Source: WHTI01 sp046715095 (lineage in GTDB: Bacteria; Actinomycetota; CADDZG01; WHSQ01). Taken from it: a DNA stretch of 8,805 bases. A model generated the notes under the pieces. It was not told where the DNA came from, searched no databases, and worked only from the letters and a program-made list of their open reading frames with translations. The DNA is taken from contig JBKJZQ010000087.1 in assembly GCA_046715095.1 (NCBI GenBank), positions 1 to 8,805 of the forward strand, given 5' to 3'. Position numbers and translations under genes: made by a program. Shown here in pieces: positions 1-6,027 of this stretch. The number at the start of each line of letters is the position of its first letter. The first letter of the stretch is position 1.

Positions 1-2
1 GT

Positions 3-341
3 CCTGCGGTGGCACGCGAGGTGCTGATGACCGGGCGCACCTTCACCGGTATCGAGGCGGCTGCGGCCGGTCTCGTCAACCGTTCGGTTCCCGCGGCCGA
101 GTTACCGAAGGAAACTCACGCCTTCGCCGAAGACATCGCGTCGCTGGCACCGCTCTCCGTGCAGGGAGCCAAACGAGCCATCCAGGTGGTCCTCGATTCG
201 ACCGGGGACGCGAGCTCGTCATTTCCCGAGGATGCGGCCGAGATCGACCGTCTCGTGGAGGAGGCCTACACGAGCGAGGACCTCGTCGAAGGGATCGGGG
301 CCCTACGAGAGAAGCGGCCCCCGAAGTTCACCGGCAACTAA
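3..341 (+). CDS. enoyl-CoA hydratase/isomerase (crotonase family), C-terminal part
   Basis: This is the last 112 residues of a crotonase-fold protein; the 5' part lies outside the window. The frame is open from base 3 (Pro-Ala-Val-Ala-Arg-Glu), so the GTG at 9 is an internal valine and not a start. The visible segment carries the family's C-terminal signature: AREVLMTGRTFTGIEAAAAGLVN, the usual 'LTGR...A.EA...GLVN' stretch, then the helix with 'LAPLSVQGAKRAI' and the closing 'ALREKRPPKFTGN', which is the typical 'EKR.P.F.G' end. Such enzymes hydrate or isomerise CoA thioesters, usually in fatty-acid or aromatic beta-oxidation. The catalytic glutamates and oxyanion-hole residues would be upstream, so the exact reaction cannot be told. 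The TAA stop overlaps the stop of the converging DUF2203 gene by 4 bp. Confidence 0.9.
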   Translation, partial: PAVAREVLMTGRTFTGIEAAAAGLVNRSVPAAELPKETHAFAEDIASLAPLSVQGAKRAIQVVLDSTGDASSSFPEDAAEIDRLVEEAYTSEDLVEGIGALREKRPPKFTGN

Positions 342-715
342 AGCTCCGCGATCGTGCGGCGTCCGAGGAACCCGTCGGCCGGGGAGTGCCAGTGTGTCAC
401 CTGGGGCTCTCCCAGGCGCCAGCAGTAGAGGATGTTTTCGCCTCCGGCGGTCGCGGGAAAGTCCACCAGTCCGGACGCTACGTCCCTAAGGATCACCCTC
501 CACTCCAGCACGCGGCCGAGCAGTTCATCGACACGTTCCATCAGCCGCGCCTGCTCGGCCTTCTTTTCGGCGAGGCCGTTCCCGGCGGCGGCTGCTTCGA
601 TCTCGGCGCCCAGGCGCGACGCCCCTTCGACCTTCTCCCGTAGTTCGATGAGAGCGGGGGCCAGGTAGGGGAGTAGTGCGTTGGCTTCGTCGAGGGTGAA
701 GGTTCGTTCGGACAT
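338..715 (-). CDS. DUF2203 family protein
   Basis: A 125-residue soluble protein that I recognise as DUF2203, a small bacterial family of unknown function. It opens with the family pattern FTLDEANALLPYLAPALIELRE (residues 5-26). A long helical, probably coiled-coil stretch rich in Ala, Glu and Arg follows (about 27-82). It ends with the conserved block 'GLVDFPATAGGENILYCWRLGEPQVTHWHSPADGFLGRRTI' (about 82-122), with the Cys-Trp-Arg and Trp-His-Ser pieces in place. The frame is open 20 codons further upstream, but ATG 715 is chosen because the family begins at 'ER.FTLDEAN', the upstream residues overlap the preceding gene, and a purine-rich GGGGG lies 4 nt before it. Only 16 bp separates it from the upstream phosphoesterase, so the two probably share a transcript. 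No catalytic function can be assigned. Confidence 0.88.
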   Translation of the reverse strand: MSERTFTLDEANALLPYLAPALIELREKVEGASRLGAEIEAAAAGNGLAEKKAEQARLMERVDELLGRVLEWRVILRDVASGLVDFPATAGGENILYCWRLGEPQVTHWHSPADGFLGRRTIAEL

Positions 716-731
716 CAGGCCCCCAGTTTTC

Positions 732-1415
732 TCAGGCCGCCAGCTTCTCGAGGGTCCATTCTTCGATTGTGCCACCAGCGACGCGCGCCTGTGCCATCAC
801 CGCGCGGCGGTCGAACGGAACCCGGCGATGGACGAAGGTCCAGTCGGTCCCAGTCTGTTCGATGATCAGGTAGGTCGCGAGCTCTCCGTCCATGGGAAAG
901 CCGACGGAGCCCGCGTTGGCGACGATGGTCCCGTCGGCGAGCCTCCGAACGAAGCCCCGGTGCACGTGCCCGTAGACGACGACCGACGCCATGCCCTCGT
1001 AGGGCTCGAACTCAAGGGGACCGGCGTCCGGCAAGGGTCCTGCGAAGGGAGACTCCGGGGTTCCGTGGACCATCAGGAGCCCGCCGAGACCCTTGTGGCC
1101 GAGCGGAAGGTTGAGCAGCCAGTCCCGATCGGCGACGCTGATGTCGTGGGCGGCCGCGAGCGCCATCAGTCGAACGCGCTCCTCTTCGGTCTCGGCGGTC
1201 TGAGGGTCTCCGGTGATCCACACATCGGTGTTGCCCCTCACGGTCGTCCAACCGGCCGAGCGGACCCGCTCGATGCACCGCTCGGCCCAGGGGCCTCCCC
1301 AGGCGACGTCTCCGCCGCACCAGATCTCGTCGACGTCCATCTTCTCGATGTCGTTCTCTACGGCGTCGAGCGCCATGAGGTTTCCGTGGATGTCGGAGAT
1401 AACCGCGATACGCAT
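732..1415 (-). CDS. calcineurin-like metallophosphoesterase (YfcE/MPP type)
   Basis: A 227-residue phosphoesterase. The two-metal site motifs are complete: SDIHGN at 7-12 (D8, H10), GGD at 34-36 (D36), GNTD at 61-64 (N62), VHG at 116-118 (H117) and GHVH at 149-152 (H150, H152). The late block 'VANAGSVGFPMDGELATY' (165-182) is typical of small cytosolic YfcE-like enzymes, which cleave phosphodiesters or phosphomonoesters with Mn or Fe/Zn. The natural substrate cannot be read from sequence. The frame is open for 73 more codons upstream, but those overlap the divergent kinase and look non-coding; the family starts exactly at MRIAVISD. No well-spaced Shine-Dalgarno precedes ATG 1415. A TATCAT hexamer 6 nt upstream suggests a leaderless message. 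DUF2203 follows 16 bp downstream. Confidence 0.9.
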   Translation of the reverse strand: MRIAVISDIHGNLMALDAVENDIEKMDVDEIWCGGDVAWGGPWAERCIERVRSAGWTTVRGNTDVWITGDPQTAETEEERVRLMALAAAHDISVADRDWLLNLPLGHKGLGGLLMVHGTPESPFAGPLPDAGPLEFEPYEGMASVVVYGHVHRGFVRRLADGTIVANAGSVGFPMDGELATYLIIEQTGTDWTFVHRRVPFDRRAVMAQARVAGGTIEEWTLEKLAA

Positions 1416-1421
1416 GCCTCG

Positions 1422-1427
1422 ATGATA
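1422..1427 (-). promoter_or_regulatory. candidate -10 element of the phosphoesterase gene (leaderless)
   Basis: Read on the minus strand the hexamer is TATCAT, followed by six bases and then ATG 1415. That places the expected transcription start at or next to the A of the start codon. No good -35 hexamer sits at 17 bp; the nearest TTGACA-like word (TTGCCA) is at a 20-bp spacing. It lies in the 31-bp gap shared with the divergent kinase gene. The assignment is inferred from spacing only. Confidence 0.35.
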
Positions 1428-1446
1428 GGCGTGGGACGATTCAGCG

Positions 1447-2883
1447 ATGGCAACGCTAGCCGACCGCATCCGAGCGGTCTCCGATCTCTCCTCCGACCAA
1501 GCGGAGCATCTCCGAGCGCTCTGTTCCTCGTGGCAGGTGCTCGCCGACCTGTCGTTCTCCGATCTCCTCCTGTACGTGAGGAAGAGAGGGGCCGTCGAGA
1601 GGTTCGAGGTCTGCGCGCAGCTCAGGCCGTTCACGTCCCAGACGCTCTATCCCCAGGACATGGTCGGGACGATCGTGACCCAGCCGGAGCAGCCGATCGT
1701 GGAACGGGCGTTCAGAGAGGGGCGCATCTGGGCTCAGGATGATCCCGTCCTCGTCGACGGGGTCCCGATCCGGATGGATGCGGTCCCGGTCCGCTATCAG
1801 GGCCGGGTTGTTGGGGTCGTGACCAAGGAGGGGAGCCCGGCCACGTCGCGCCGGCCGGGCCGGTTGGAGCAGGTCTATCTCCAGGCCGCCGAGCACGTCT
1901 CGGACATGATCTGCGAAGGCCGGTTCCCGTACTCGGGCACCCCGGTGGGAGATTGGCCGAAGGTCGGAGACGGGTTGTGCGTCCTCGATCGGTCGGGTCG
2001 CATCTCGTGGGCATCGCCCAACGCCGTGTCCGCCTTCCGTCGTTTCGGCGTGAAGGAGAACATCCTGGACCTGTACCTGGACGACCTGAGGATCGGTCAG
2101 ACCCCGGTCCGTCACGCGCTCATGTCGCGCGACCTGACCGATGGCGAGCTGTCCCGCGGCGAGAGCCACATCCTTTTGCGTTGTCTTCCGCTCGTTGAGG
2201 ATGAGGCCGTTGCCGGGGCGTTGGTCCTGGTCCGCGACGTTTCCGAGCTTCGACAGAAGGATCGAGAGATCTCGGTCAAGGATGCGACGATCCGCGAGAT
2301 CCATCACCGCGTGAAGAACAACCTGCAGACGATAGCGAGCCTGTTGCGCCTCCAGGCGAGACGCCTGCAATCGGAGGAGGGTCGCAACGCGTTGAACGAG
2401 AGCGTGCTGCGGATCGGCACCATCGCTCTCGTGCACGAGACGCTGTCGGAGGAACCTTCTGATGTTGCCGAGTTCGCCGACGTCGCCAGGAGGATCGGCT
2501 ACATGGTCGCCGAAGGCCTCGTGCTCCCGGAGCGCACGATCTCGCTCACGGTCACCGGGAAGACGGGGCGGCTCGAGGCCGACCTCGCCACGCCGCTCGC
2601 GGTGACCGTAACCGAGCTGCTCCAGAACTCGATCGAGCACGCCTTTCCCGAGGAGGCGTCCGGTTCGGTCTCGATCGACCTCGCCCGCGACCAGGGAGAT
2701 GTGGTCGTGACCGTGAGGGATGACGGGGTCGGGATCCCCGACGGCTCGCTCGAAAGCGCCCGCCTCGGTCTGCAGATCGTGAGGACGCTGATCGCCGAGC
2801 TGGGCGGGACCTTCACGATCAGCGCCGACGGGGGGACCGTCGCCGTGGTGAGGGTGCCGGCCAAGGAACGTGCCCCCGGATAA
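1447..2883 (+). CDS. pdtaS: PdtaS-like soluble sensor histidine kinase (GAF-PAS-HisKA_2-HATPase)
   Basis: A 478-residue cytosolic histidine kinase with no membrane segment. The order is an N-terminal GAF-like domain (about 5-155), a PAS-like domain (about 170-268, 'GLCVLDRSGRISWASPNAVSAFRR'), a HisKA_2 dimerisation domain and a HATPase_c domain. The phosphoacceptor box EIHHRVKNNLQTIASLLRLQ spans 284-303, with the phosphorylated residue probably H287, just before Arg. ATP-binding motifs are the N-box TELLQNSIEHAF (389-400, N394), the G1 box DDGVGIP (425-431), LGLQIV (440-445) and the final GGT. This architecture and H-box match mycobacterial PdtaS, which phosphorylates the ANTAR RNA-binding regulator PdtaR. 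No ANTAR gene is in the window, so the partner lies elsewhere. ATG 1447 is 31 bp from the divergent phosphoesterase start; no strong Shine-Dalgarno is visible. Confidence 0.85.
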   Translation: MATLADRIRAVSDLSSDQAEHLRALCSSWQVLADLSFSDLLLYVRKRGAVERFEVCAQLRPFTSQTLYPQDMVGTIVTQPEQPIVERAFREGRIWAQDDPVLVDGVPIRMDAVPVRYQGRVVGVVTKEGSPATSRRPGRLEQVYLQAAEHVSDMICEGRFPYSGTPVGDWPKVGDGLCVLDRSGRISWASPNAVSAFRRFGVKENILDLYLDDLRIGQTPVRHALMSRDLTDGELSRGESHILLRCLPLVEDEAVAGALVLVRDVSELRQKDREISVKDATIREIHHRVKNNLQTIASLLRLQARRLQSEEGRNALNESVLRIGTIALVHETLSEEPSDVAEFADVARRIGYMVAEGLVLPERTISLTVTGKTGRLEADLATPLAVTVTELLQNSIEHAFPEEASGSVSIDLARDQGDVVVTVRDDGVGIPDGSLESARLGLQIVRTLIAELGGTFTISADGGTVAVVRVPAKERAPG

Positions 2884-2899
2884 CGTCCGTCACAAAACC

Positions 2900-2918
2900 G
2901 TCCGGCCCCAGCCCGGAC
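2900..2918. repeat. inverted repeat, possible hairpin between kinase and helicase genes
   Basis: GTCCGG and CCGGAC form a perfect 6-bp stem around a 7-base loop, 16 bases after the kinase stop. On the plus strand the bases that follow are CTCTATGATA, not a convincing U-tract, so intrinsic termination of the kinase transcript is only weakly supported. On the minus strand the stem is followed by GGTTTTG, but no minus-strand gene needs termination there. The repeat also lies just upstream of the helicase -10 hexamer, so it could be a protein-binding dyad. Confidence 0.35.
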
Positions 2919-2921
2919 CTC

Positions 2922-2927
2922 TATGAT
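2922..2927 (+). promoter_or_regulatory. -10 element of the helicase promoter
   Basis: TATGAT differs from TATAAT at one position and sits two bases upstream of the LexA box. It predicts a transcription start near 2934, inside the operator, leaving a leader of about 55 nt before the GTG start. No good -35 hexamer is seen at 17-18 bp, which is common in actinobacterial promoters. Confidence 0.6.
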
Positions 2928-2928
2928 A

Positions 2929-2942
2929 CGAACATACGTTCG
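2929..2942. promoter_or_regulatory. LexA-binding SOS box upstream of the helicase
   Basis: CGAACATACGTTCG has perfect 5-bp arms (CGAAC/GTTCG) around a 4-base spacer. It matches the SOS box of Gram-positive bacteria and actinobacteria, CGAAC-N4-GTTCG, with the usual purine-pyrimidine pattern in the spacer. It begins just after the TATGAT hexamer and would cover the transcription start, so LexA bound here should block RNA polymerase. I noticed no second such site in the window. The downstream gene is a UvrD-family repair helicase, which makes SOS control biologically sensible. Confidence 0.85.
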
Positions 2943-2950
2943 GAGAGATC

Positions 2951-2973
2951 CGATTCGGAAATCGATTCGGAAA
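2951..2973 (+). repeat. tandem direct repeat in the helicase leader
   Basis: The 11-base word CGATTCGGAAA occurs at 2951-2961 and again at 2963-2973, a 12-bp period. It lies between the LexA box and the Shine-Dalgarno, in the predicted untranslated leader. Its role is unknown; it could be a local duplication, a binding site pair or an mRNA element. Confidence 0.6.
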
Positions 2974-2977
2974 GGCT

Positions 2978-2983
2978 GGAGGG
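2978..2983 (+). promoter_or_regulatory. Shine-Dalgarno that fixes the helicase start at GTG 2989
   Basis: GGAGGG is followed by a 5-base spacer and GTG 2989. This is the best ribosome-binding site in the window. It argues against the longer reading from ATG 2923, whose ATG is part of the -10 hexamer. Confidence 0.8.
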
Positions 2984-2988
2984 ACCGG

Positions 2989-5043
2989 GTGGCGGAACAG
3001 CTGGTGGAAACGTGGCGCGCGGGGCTCAATCCCGAGCAAGAGCGCGCCGCCACCCACCCAGGTGGGCCACTCCTCATCGTGGCGGGGGCAGGGACCGGTA
3101 AGACCAAGACGCTCGCCTGCCGGGTCGCCCATCTGATCGGCACCGGCGTTCCCGCCGAGCGCATCCTGCTCCTTACGTTCACGAGACGAGCCGCCGCCGA
3201 GATGCTGAAGCGCGCCGGACAGATGACAGGTGGTGCCGCCGCGGCGCAGGTCTGGGGTGGGACCTTCCACGCGGTCTCCAACCGGCTCCTGAGGATGCAC
3301 GGCCGCGCTCTCGGTCTCGACGCGAACTTCACGGTGATGGATCACGCCGACGGTGCCGACCTCATGGACCTGATCCGCGACGAGGGTGGGTACGCCAAAG
3401 GCAAGAAGCGCTTCCCCAAGAAGGACACGCTCGCGGCGATCTACTCGCGCGCGGTTAACTCGGGGGAGAAGCTCGTCGATGTCCTCGAGCGGCACTTCCC
3501 GTGGTGCAAGCCCGAGGTCGAGGGTGTTCGCGAGATCCTCTCTGCCTACGTCGAGCGCAAGCGCGGCGCCGGCGTGCTCGACTACGACGACCTGCTGCTG
3601 TTCTGGAAGGCGCTCGCCGAAGCGCCCGGGGTCGGCGAGTTGGTCGCCGAGCGGTTCGATCACATCCTGGTCGACGAATACCAGGACACCAACCATCTGC
3701 AGTCGGACGTCCTCAGGGCGATGCGGAAGACCAACAGCAACATCACCGTGGTCGGTGACGACGCCCAGGCGATCTATTCGTTCCGCGCCGCGAGCATCGA
3801 CAACATCTTGTCGTTTCCCGACCATTTCCCGGGAGCCGAGATCGTCAGGCTCGAACGCAACTACCGTTCGACCGCCGAGATCCTCGCGACCTCGAACGCG
3901 GTCGTAGCCGAGTCTTCACTCGGCTACGGGAAGGCGTTGTGGACCGAGCGCACCGATGGACGCAGGCCGGCCCTGATCGATTGCCTCGACGAGGAGCAAC
4001 AGACCCATCAGGTGTGCGAGCGCGTTCTCGAACACCGCGAGCGAGGCGTCGCGCTCAAGTCGCAGGCGGTCCTGTTCCGAGCAGGTCATCACTCGGCGCT
4101 CCTCGAGATCGAGCTCACGCGACGCAACATCCCGTTCGTGAAGTATGGGGGCCTGAAGTTCGTGGAGTCCGCCCATGTGAAGGACGTGGTCGCGTTCCTG
4201 CGGATCCTCGAGAACCCCCGGGACGAGCTCGGCTGGTGGCGAGTGTTCAACCTCCTCGACGGGGTCGGCCCGGCGACGGCGCGAGCCCTCATGACGGCGA
4301 TCGGCGTCACGTCCGAGTCCTCGGATATCTCGCCCCTGGTGCGTTTCGCCCAGGACCTTCCGAGCCCAGGTGGAGCGCAGCGCGAGCAGGTCGCCGCACT
4401 CGCTGCCACGCTGTCGGAGTGCGCACAGGAGTCCCCCGCGCTGCCGGTGGCCGGCCAGATCGAGGTTATCCGGCGGTTCTACGAGCCGATCGTTCACCGC
4501 CGCTACGAGGCTCCCCACGCCCGGATCCGGGACCTCGAGCAGCTGGAGGCACTCGCCTCGTCATCCAAGTCCCGGGAGCGCTTCGTGGTCGACCTGACCC
4601 TCGACCCACCGGCTTCGACCCAGGACCTCGCCGGGCCCCCGCTGCTCGACGAGGACTTCCTGATCCTCTCAACCGTGCACTCGGCCAAGGGTGGGGAGTG
4701 GGACGTCGTTCATGTCCTGCACGCGGCCGACGGGATGATCCCGTCCGACATGGCGACCGGGGACGCCGATGAGATCGAGGAAGAGCGCCGTCTCTTCTAC
4801 GTTGCTCTCACGAGGGCGAAGAACGACCTCTACGTCTACTTCCCGCTGCGCTACTACCACCGCCCCCGAGGCCTCGACGACGCGCACGGCTACGCGCAGC
4901 TCACGCGGTTCATCACCGAGGAAGTCAAGGAGACCTTCGATCTACGTCCAGCCTTCACGGGCCCCCCTGAGGATGACGCGCGCTTCGACCACACACCGGT
5001 CGCGCAGGTAACGAAGTACCTGAGCGACCTGTTCCCGATCTAG
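2989..5043 (+). CDS. UvrD/PcrA/Rep-like SF1A ATP-dependent DNA helicase
   Basis: A 684-residue 3'-5' DNA helicase of the UvrD/Rep type with all core motifs. Counted from GTG 2989: Q-motif 'LNPEQERA' (14-21), Walker A AGAGTGKT (32-39), Ia 'TFTRRAAAEM' (63-72), II DEYQD (229-233), III 'VVGDDAQAIYSFR' (254-266), IV 'LERNYRS' (288-294), V 'STVHSAKGGEWD' (561-572) and VI 'EEERRLFYVALTRAK' (597-611). Motif III reads DDAQAIYSFR where classical UvrD/PcrA has DADQSIYRWR, a variant typical of a separate subgroup usually annotated only as 'ATP-dependent helicase'. The C-terminus stops soon after motif VI, with no Tudor-like tail, HRDC domain or nuclease domain. It probably unwinds DNA in repair or recombination. 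A LexA box overlaps its promoter. A longer reading from ATG 2923 would add 22 residues encoded by the operator and leader, and is rejected. The gene converges on the protease gene, 4 bp between stops. Confidence 0.93.
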   Translation: MAEQLVETWRAGLNPEQERAATHPGGPLLIVAGAGTGKTKTLACRVAHLIGTGVPAERILLLTFTRRAAAEMLKRAGQMTGGAAAAQVWGGTFHAVSNRLLRMHGRALGLDANFTVMDHADGADLMDLIRDEGGYAKGKKRFPKKDTLAAIYSRAVNSGEKLVDVLERHFPWCKPEVEGVREILSAYVERKRGAGVLDYDDLLLFWKALAEAPGVGELVAERFDHILVDEYQDTNHLQSDVLRAMRKTNSNITVVGDDAQAIYSFRAASIDNILSFPDHFPGAEIVRLERNYRSTAEILATSNAVVAESSLGYGKALWTERTDGRRPALIDCLDEEQQTHQVCERVLEHRERGVALKSQAVLFRAGHHSALLEIELTRRNIPFVKYGGLKFVESAHVKDVVAFLRILENPRDELGWWRVFNLLDGVGPATARALMTAIGVTSESSDISPLVRFAQDLPSPGGAQREQVAALAATLSECAQESPALPVAGQIEVIRRFYEPIVHRRYEAPHARIRDLEQLEALASSSKSRERFVVDLTLDPPASTQDLAGPPLLDEDFLILSTVHSAKGGEWDVVHVLHAADGMIPSDMATGDADEIEEERRLFYVALTRAKNDLYVYFPLRYYHRPRGLDDAHGYAQLTRFITEEVKETFDLRPAFTGPPEDDARFDHTPVAQVTKYLSDLFPI

Positions 5044-5051
5044 TGCACTAG
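5040..5051. repeat. 12-bp perfect palindrome spanning two convergent stop codons
   Basis: CTAGTGCACTAG is a perfect palindrome. Its two halves supply the TAG stop of the helicase (plus) and the TAG stop of the protease (minus), leaving four bases between the genes. With no loop and no T-run it is unlikely to be an efficient intrinsic terminator, and no other terminator fits between the two genes. Confidence 0.7.
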
Positions 5052-5950
5052 TCGTTCGCCGCGGCGAAGTCGAGGGCGTGTCCCCGGACCACCGCACCTT
5101 CCAGGATCGAGAAGTTGAGCGACTGGAAGTCGACCGCGTTGGTCATCAGCGTGCACGGTGAGACCTCACCCTGGTCCAGTTCGGTGGGGATCCCTTCGAC
5201 GCAGTCTTGGTAGTGATGGTGCGCACCCATCAGGTGGCCGATCTCGTGCGCGGCGATCTTCGAGGTAGCCGCGTAGTAGAAGGTGAGCGGACCCGCTTCG
5301 AGGTTCTCGTACGACGAGATCTCGCCGACCGCGAAGGCGTGCTTGTTGTAGCGGACTCCGCCGATGCAGTCCGCCTGGCCGGCGACCGCGTTGCCGATGC
5401 CCGGGGCGGTCATGTCGAGGTCGGTGAGGACGTATACGACATCGAAGCCACGGGGCCTGGTCCCGCCGAACTGTTCCTTGGAGAGATCGATGATCGATTG
5501 CGAGTCGACGGTCCTGGCGCGCGCTGAACCGTCCGCCTCGAGCGGCTGGAGAAGGCCCCATCTCTTGAAGTTGAGCGTTATTCCGAGAGGCGCGTAGGAG
5601 GTTCGGGCCTTGCCGAGGGACTCCTTCGCCCGCCCGACCAGGTACTTGAACTCGCGACGAGCCTTGCGGGCCAGCTTGCGGTCGCCCGAAAGCTCAGCCT
5701 CGCGCTGCATGGTCGCCACCTCGGAGCCTTCCTTGAAGTCGAGCAACACGTAAACGTCGAGGGAGACCTCCCGACCGTCATCGCTTCCCGGAAGCGCGTA
5801 GGACGCGGGAACGAACTCTTCGCAGTCCGGGGTCTTGGCCGCGTCGACGATGCGAGTGGTGTCGGGTGATACGCCGGCGCTTGCGGAGGGGATGCTCGAA
5901 CTCAGCAGACCGGTGAGCATCAGGGCGATGAACGGACTTCTCTTCTTCAA
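5048..5950 (-). CDS. secreted zinc metalloprotease (metzincin, reprolysin-like)
   Basis: A 300-residue exported protease. Started at TTG 5950 it has a clear signal peptide: KKR, a hydrophobic core FIALMLTGLLSSS, and a likely signal-peptidase cleavage after PSASA (about residue 25). The zinc motif HEIGHLMGAHH (235-245) is the full metzincin HExxHxxGxxH, with H235, H239 and H245 as zinc ligands and E236 as catalytic base. The expected Met-turn follows in 'CTLMTN' (M269). Four cysteines (43, 195, 250, 266) could form disulfides outside the cell. The block 'FDVVYVLTDLDM...GNAVAGQADCIGG' resembles the M12B/reprolysin fold. The frame is open to 6211, but that part overlaps sigF. TTG 5950 has GGAGG five bases upstream and begins the signal peptide. 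It lies 77 bp after sigF. No substrate can be inferred. Confidence 0.85.
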   Translation of the reverse strand: MKKRSPFIALMLTGLLSSSIPSASAGVSPDTTRIVDAAKTPDCEEFVPASYALPGSDDGREVSLDVYVLLDFKEGSEVATMQREAELSGDRKLARKARREFKYLVGRAKESLGKARTSYAPLGITLNFKRWGLLQPLEADGSARARTVDSQSIIDLSKEQFGGTRPRGFDVVYVLTDLDMTAPGIGNAVAGQADCIGGVRYNKHAFAVGEISSYENLEAGPLTFYYAATSKIAAHEIGHLMGAHHHYQDCVEGIPTELDQGEVSPCTLMTNAVDFQSLNFSILEGAVVRGHALDFAAAND

Positions 5951-5955
5951 GGGGG

Positions 5956-5960
5956 CCTCC
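5956..5960 (-). promoter_or_regulatory. Shine-Dalgarno deciding the TTG start of the metalloprotease
   Basis: Read on the minus strand this is GGAGG, followed by five C residues and TTG 5950. The spacing is ideal. The next codons give Lys-Lys-Arg plus a hydrophobic core, so this non-ATG start fits both translation and export. Confidence 0.7.
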
Positions 5961-6027
5961 CGGGTCGTGCCCTGTTTGGAGAGGTTCGCCCCGGTGCTGC
6001 AGAGTCCTGCAAGCGCCTGATACGGCA

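Noticed and set aside
681..1742. Long plus-strand open frame of 353 codons
   Set aside because: It lies opposite the phosphoesterase gene, whose metal-binding motifs are complete, and runs into the kinase gene. Its translation is low-complexity and resembles no family; it is an antisense shadow in GC-rich DNA.
1456..2640. Long minus-strand open frame of 394 codons
   Set aside because: Antisense to the histidine kinase with its intact H, N and G1 boxes. The translation is rich in Arg, Asp and Leu with no domain pattern.
5997..6014. TGCAG-AGTC-CTGCA inverted repeat between sigF and the protease as a terminator
   Set aside because: Only five perfect base pairs and no T-run follow it on the minus strand, so it does not support termination of sigF.
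5951..6027. A SigF-type promoter for the protease
   Set aside because: No GTTT...GGGTA pair at suitable spacing is seen on the minus strand; only a weak CCGTAT occurs next to the sigF stop.
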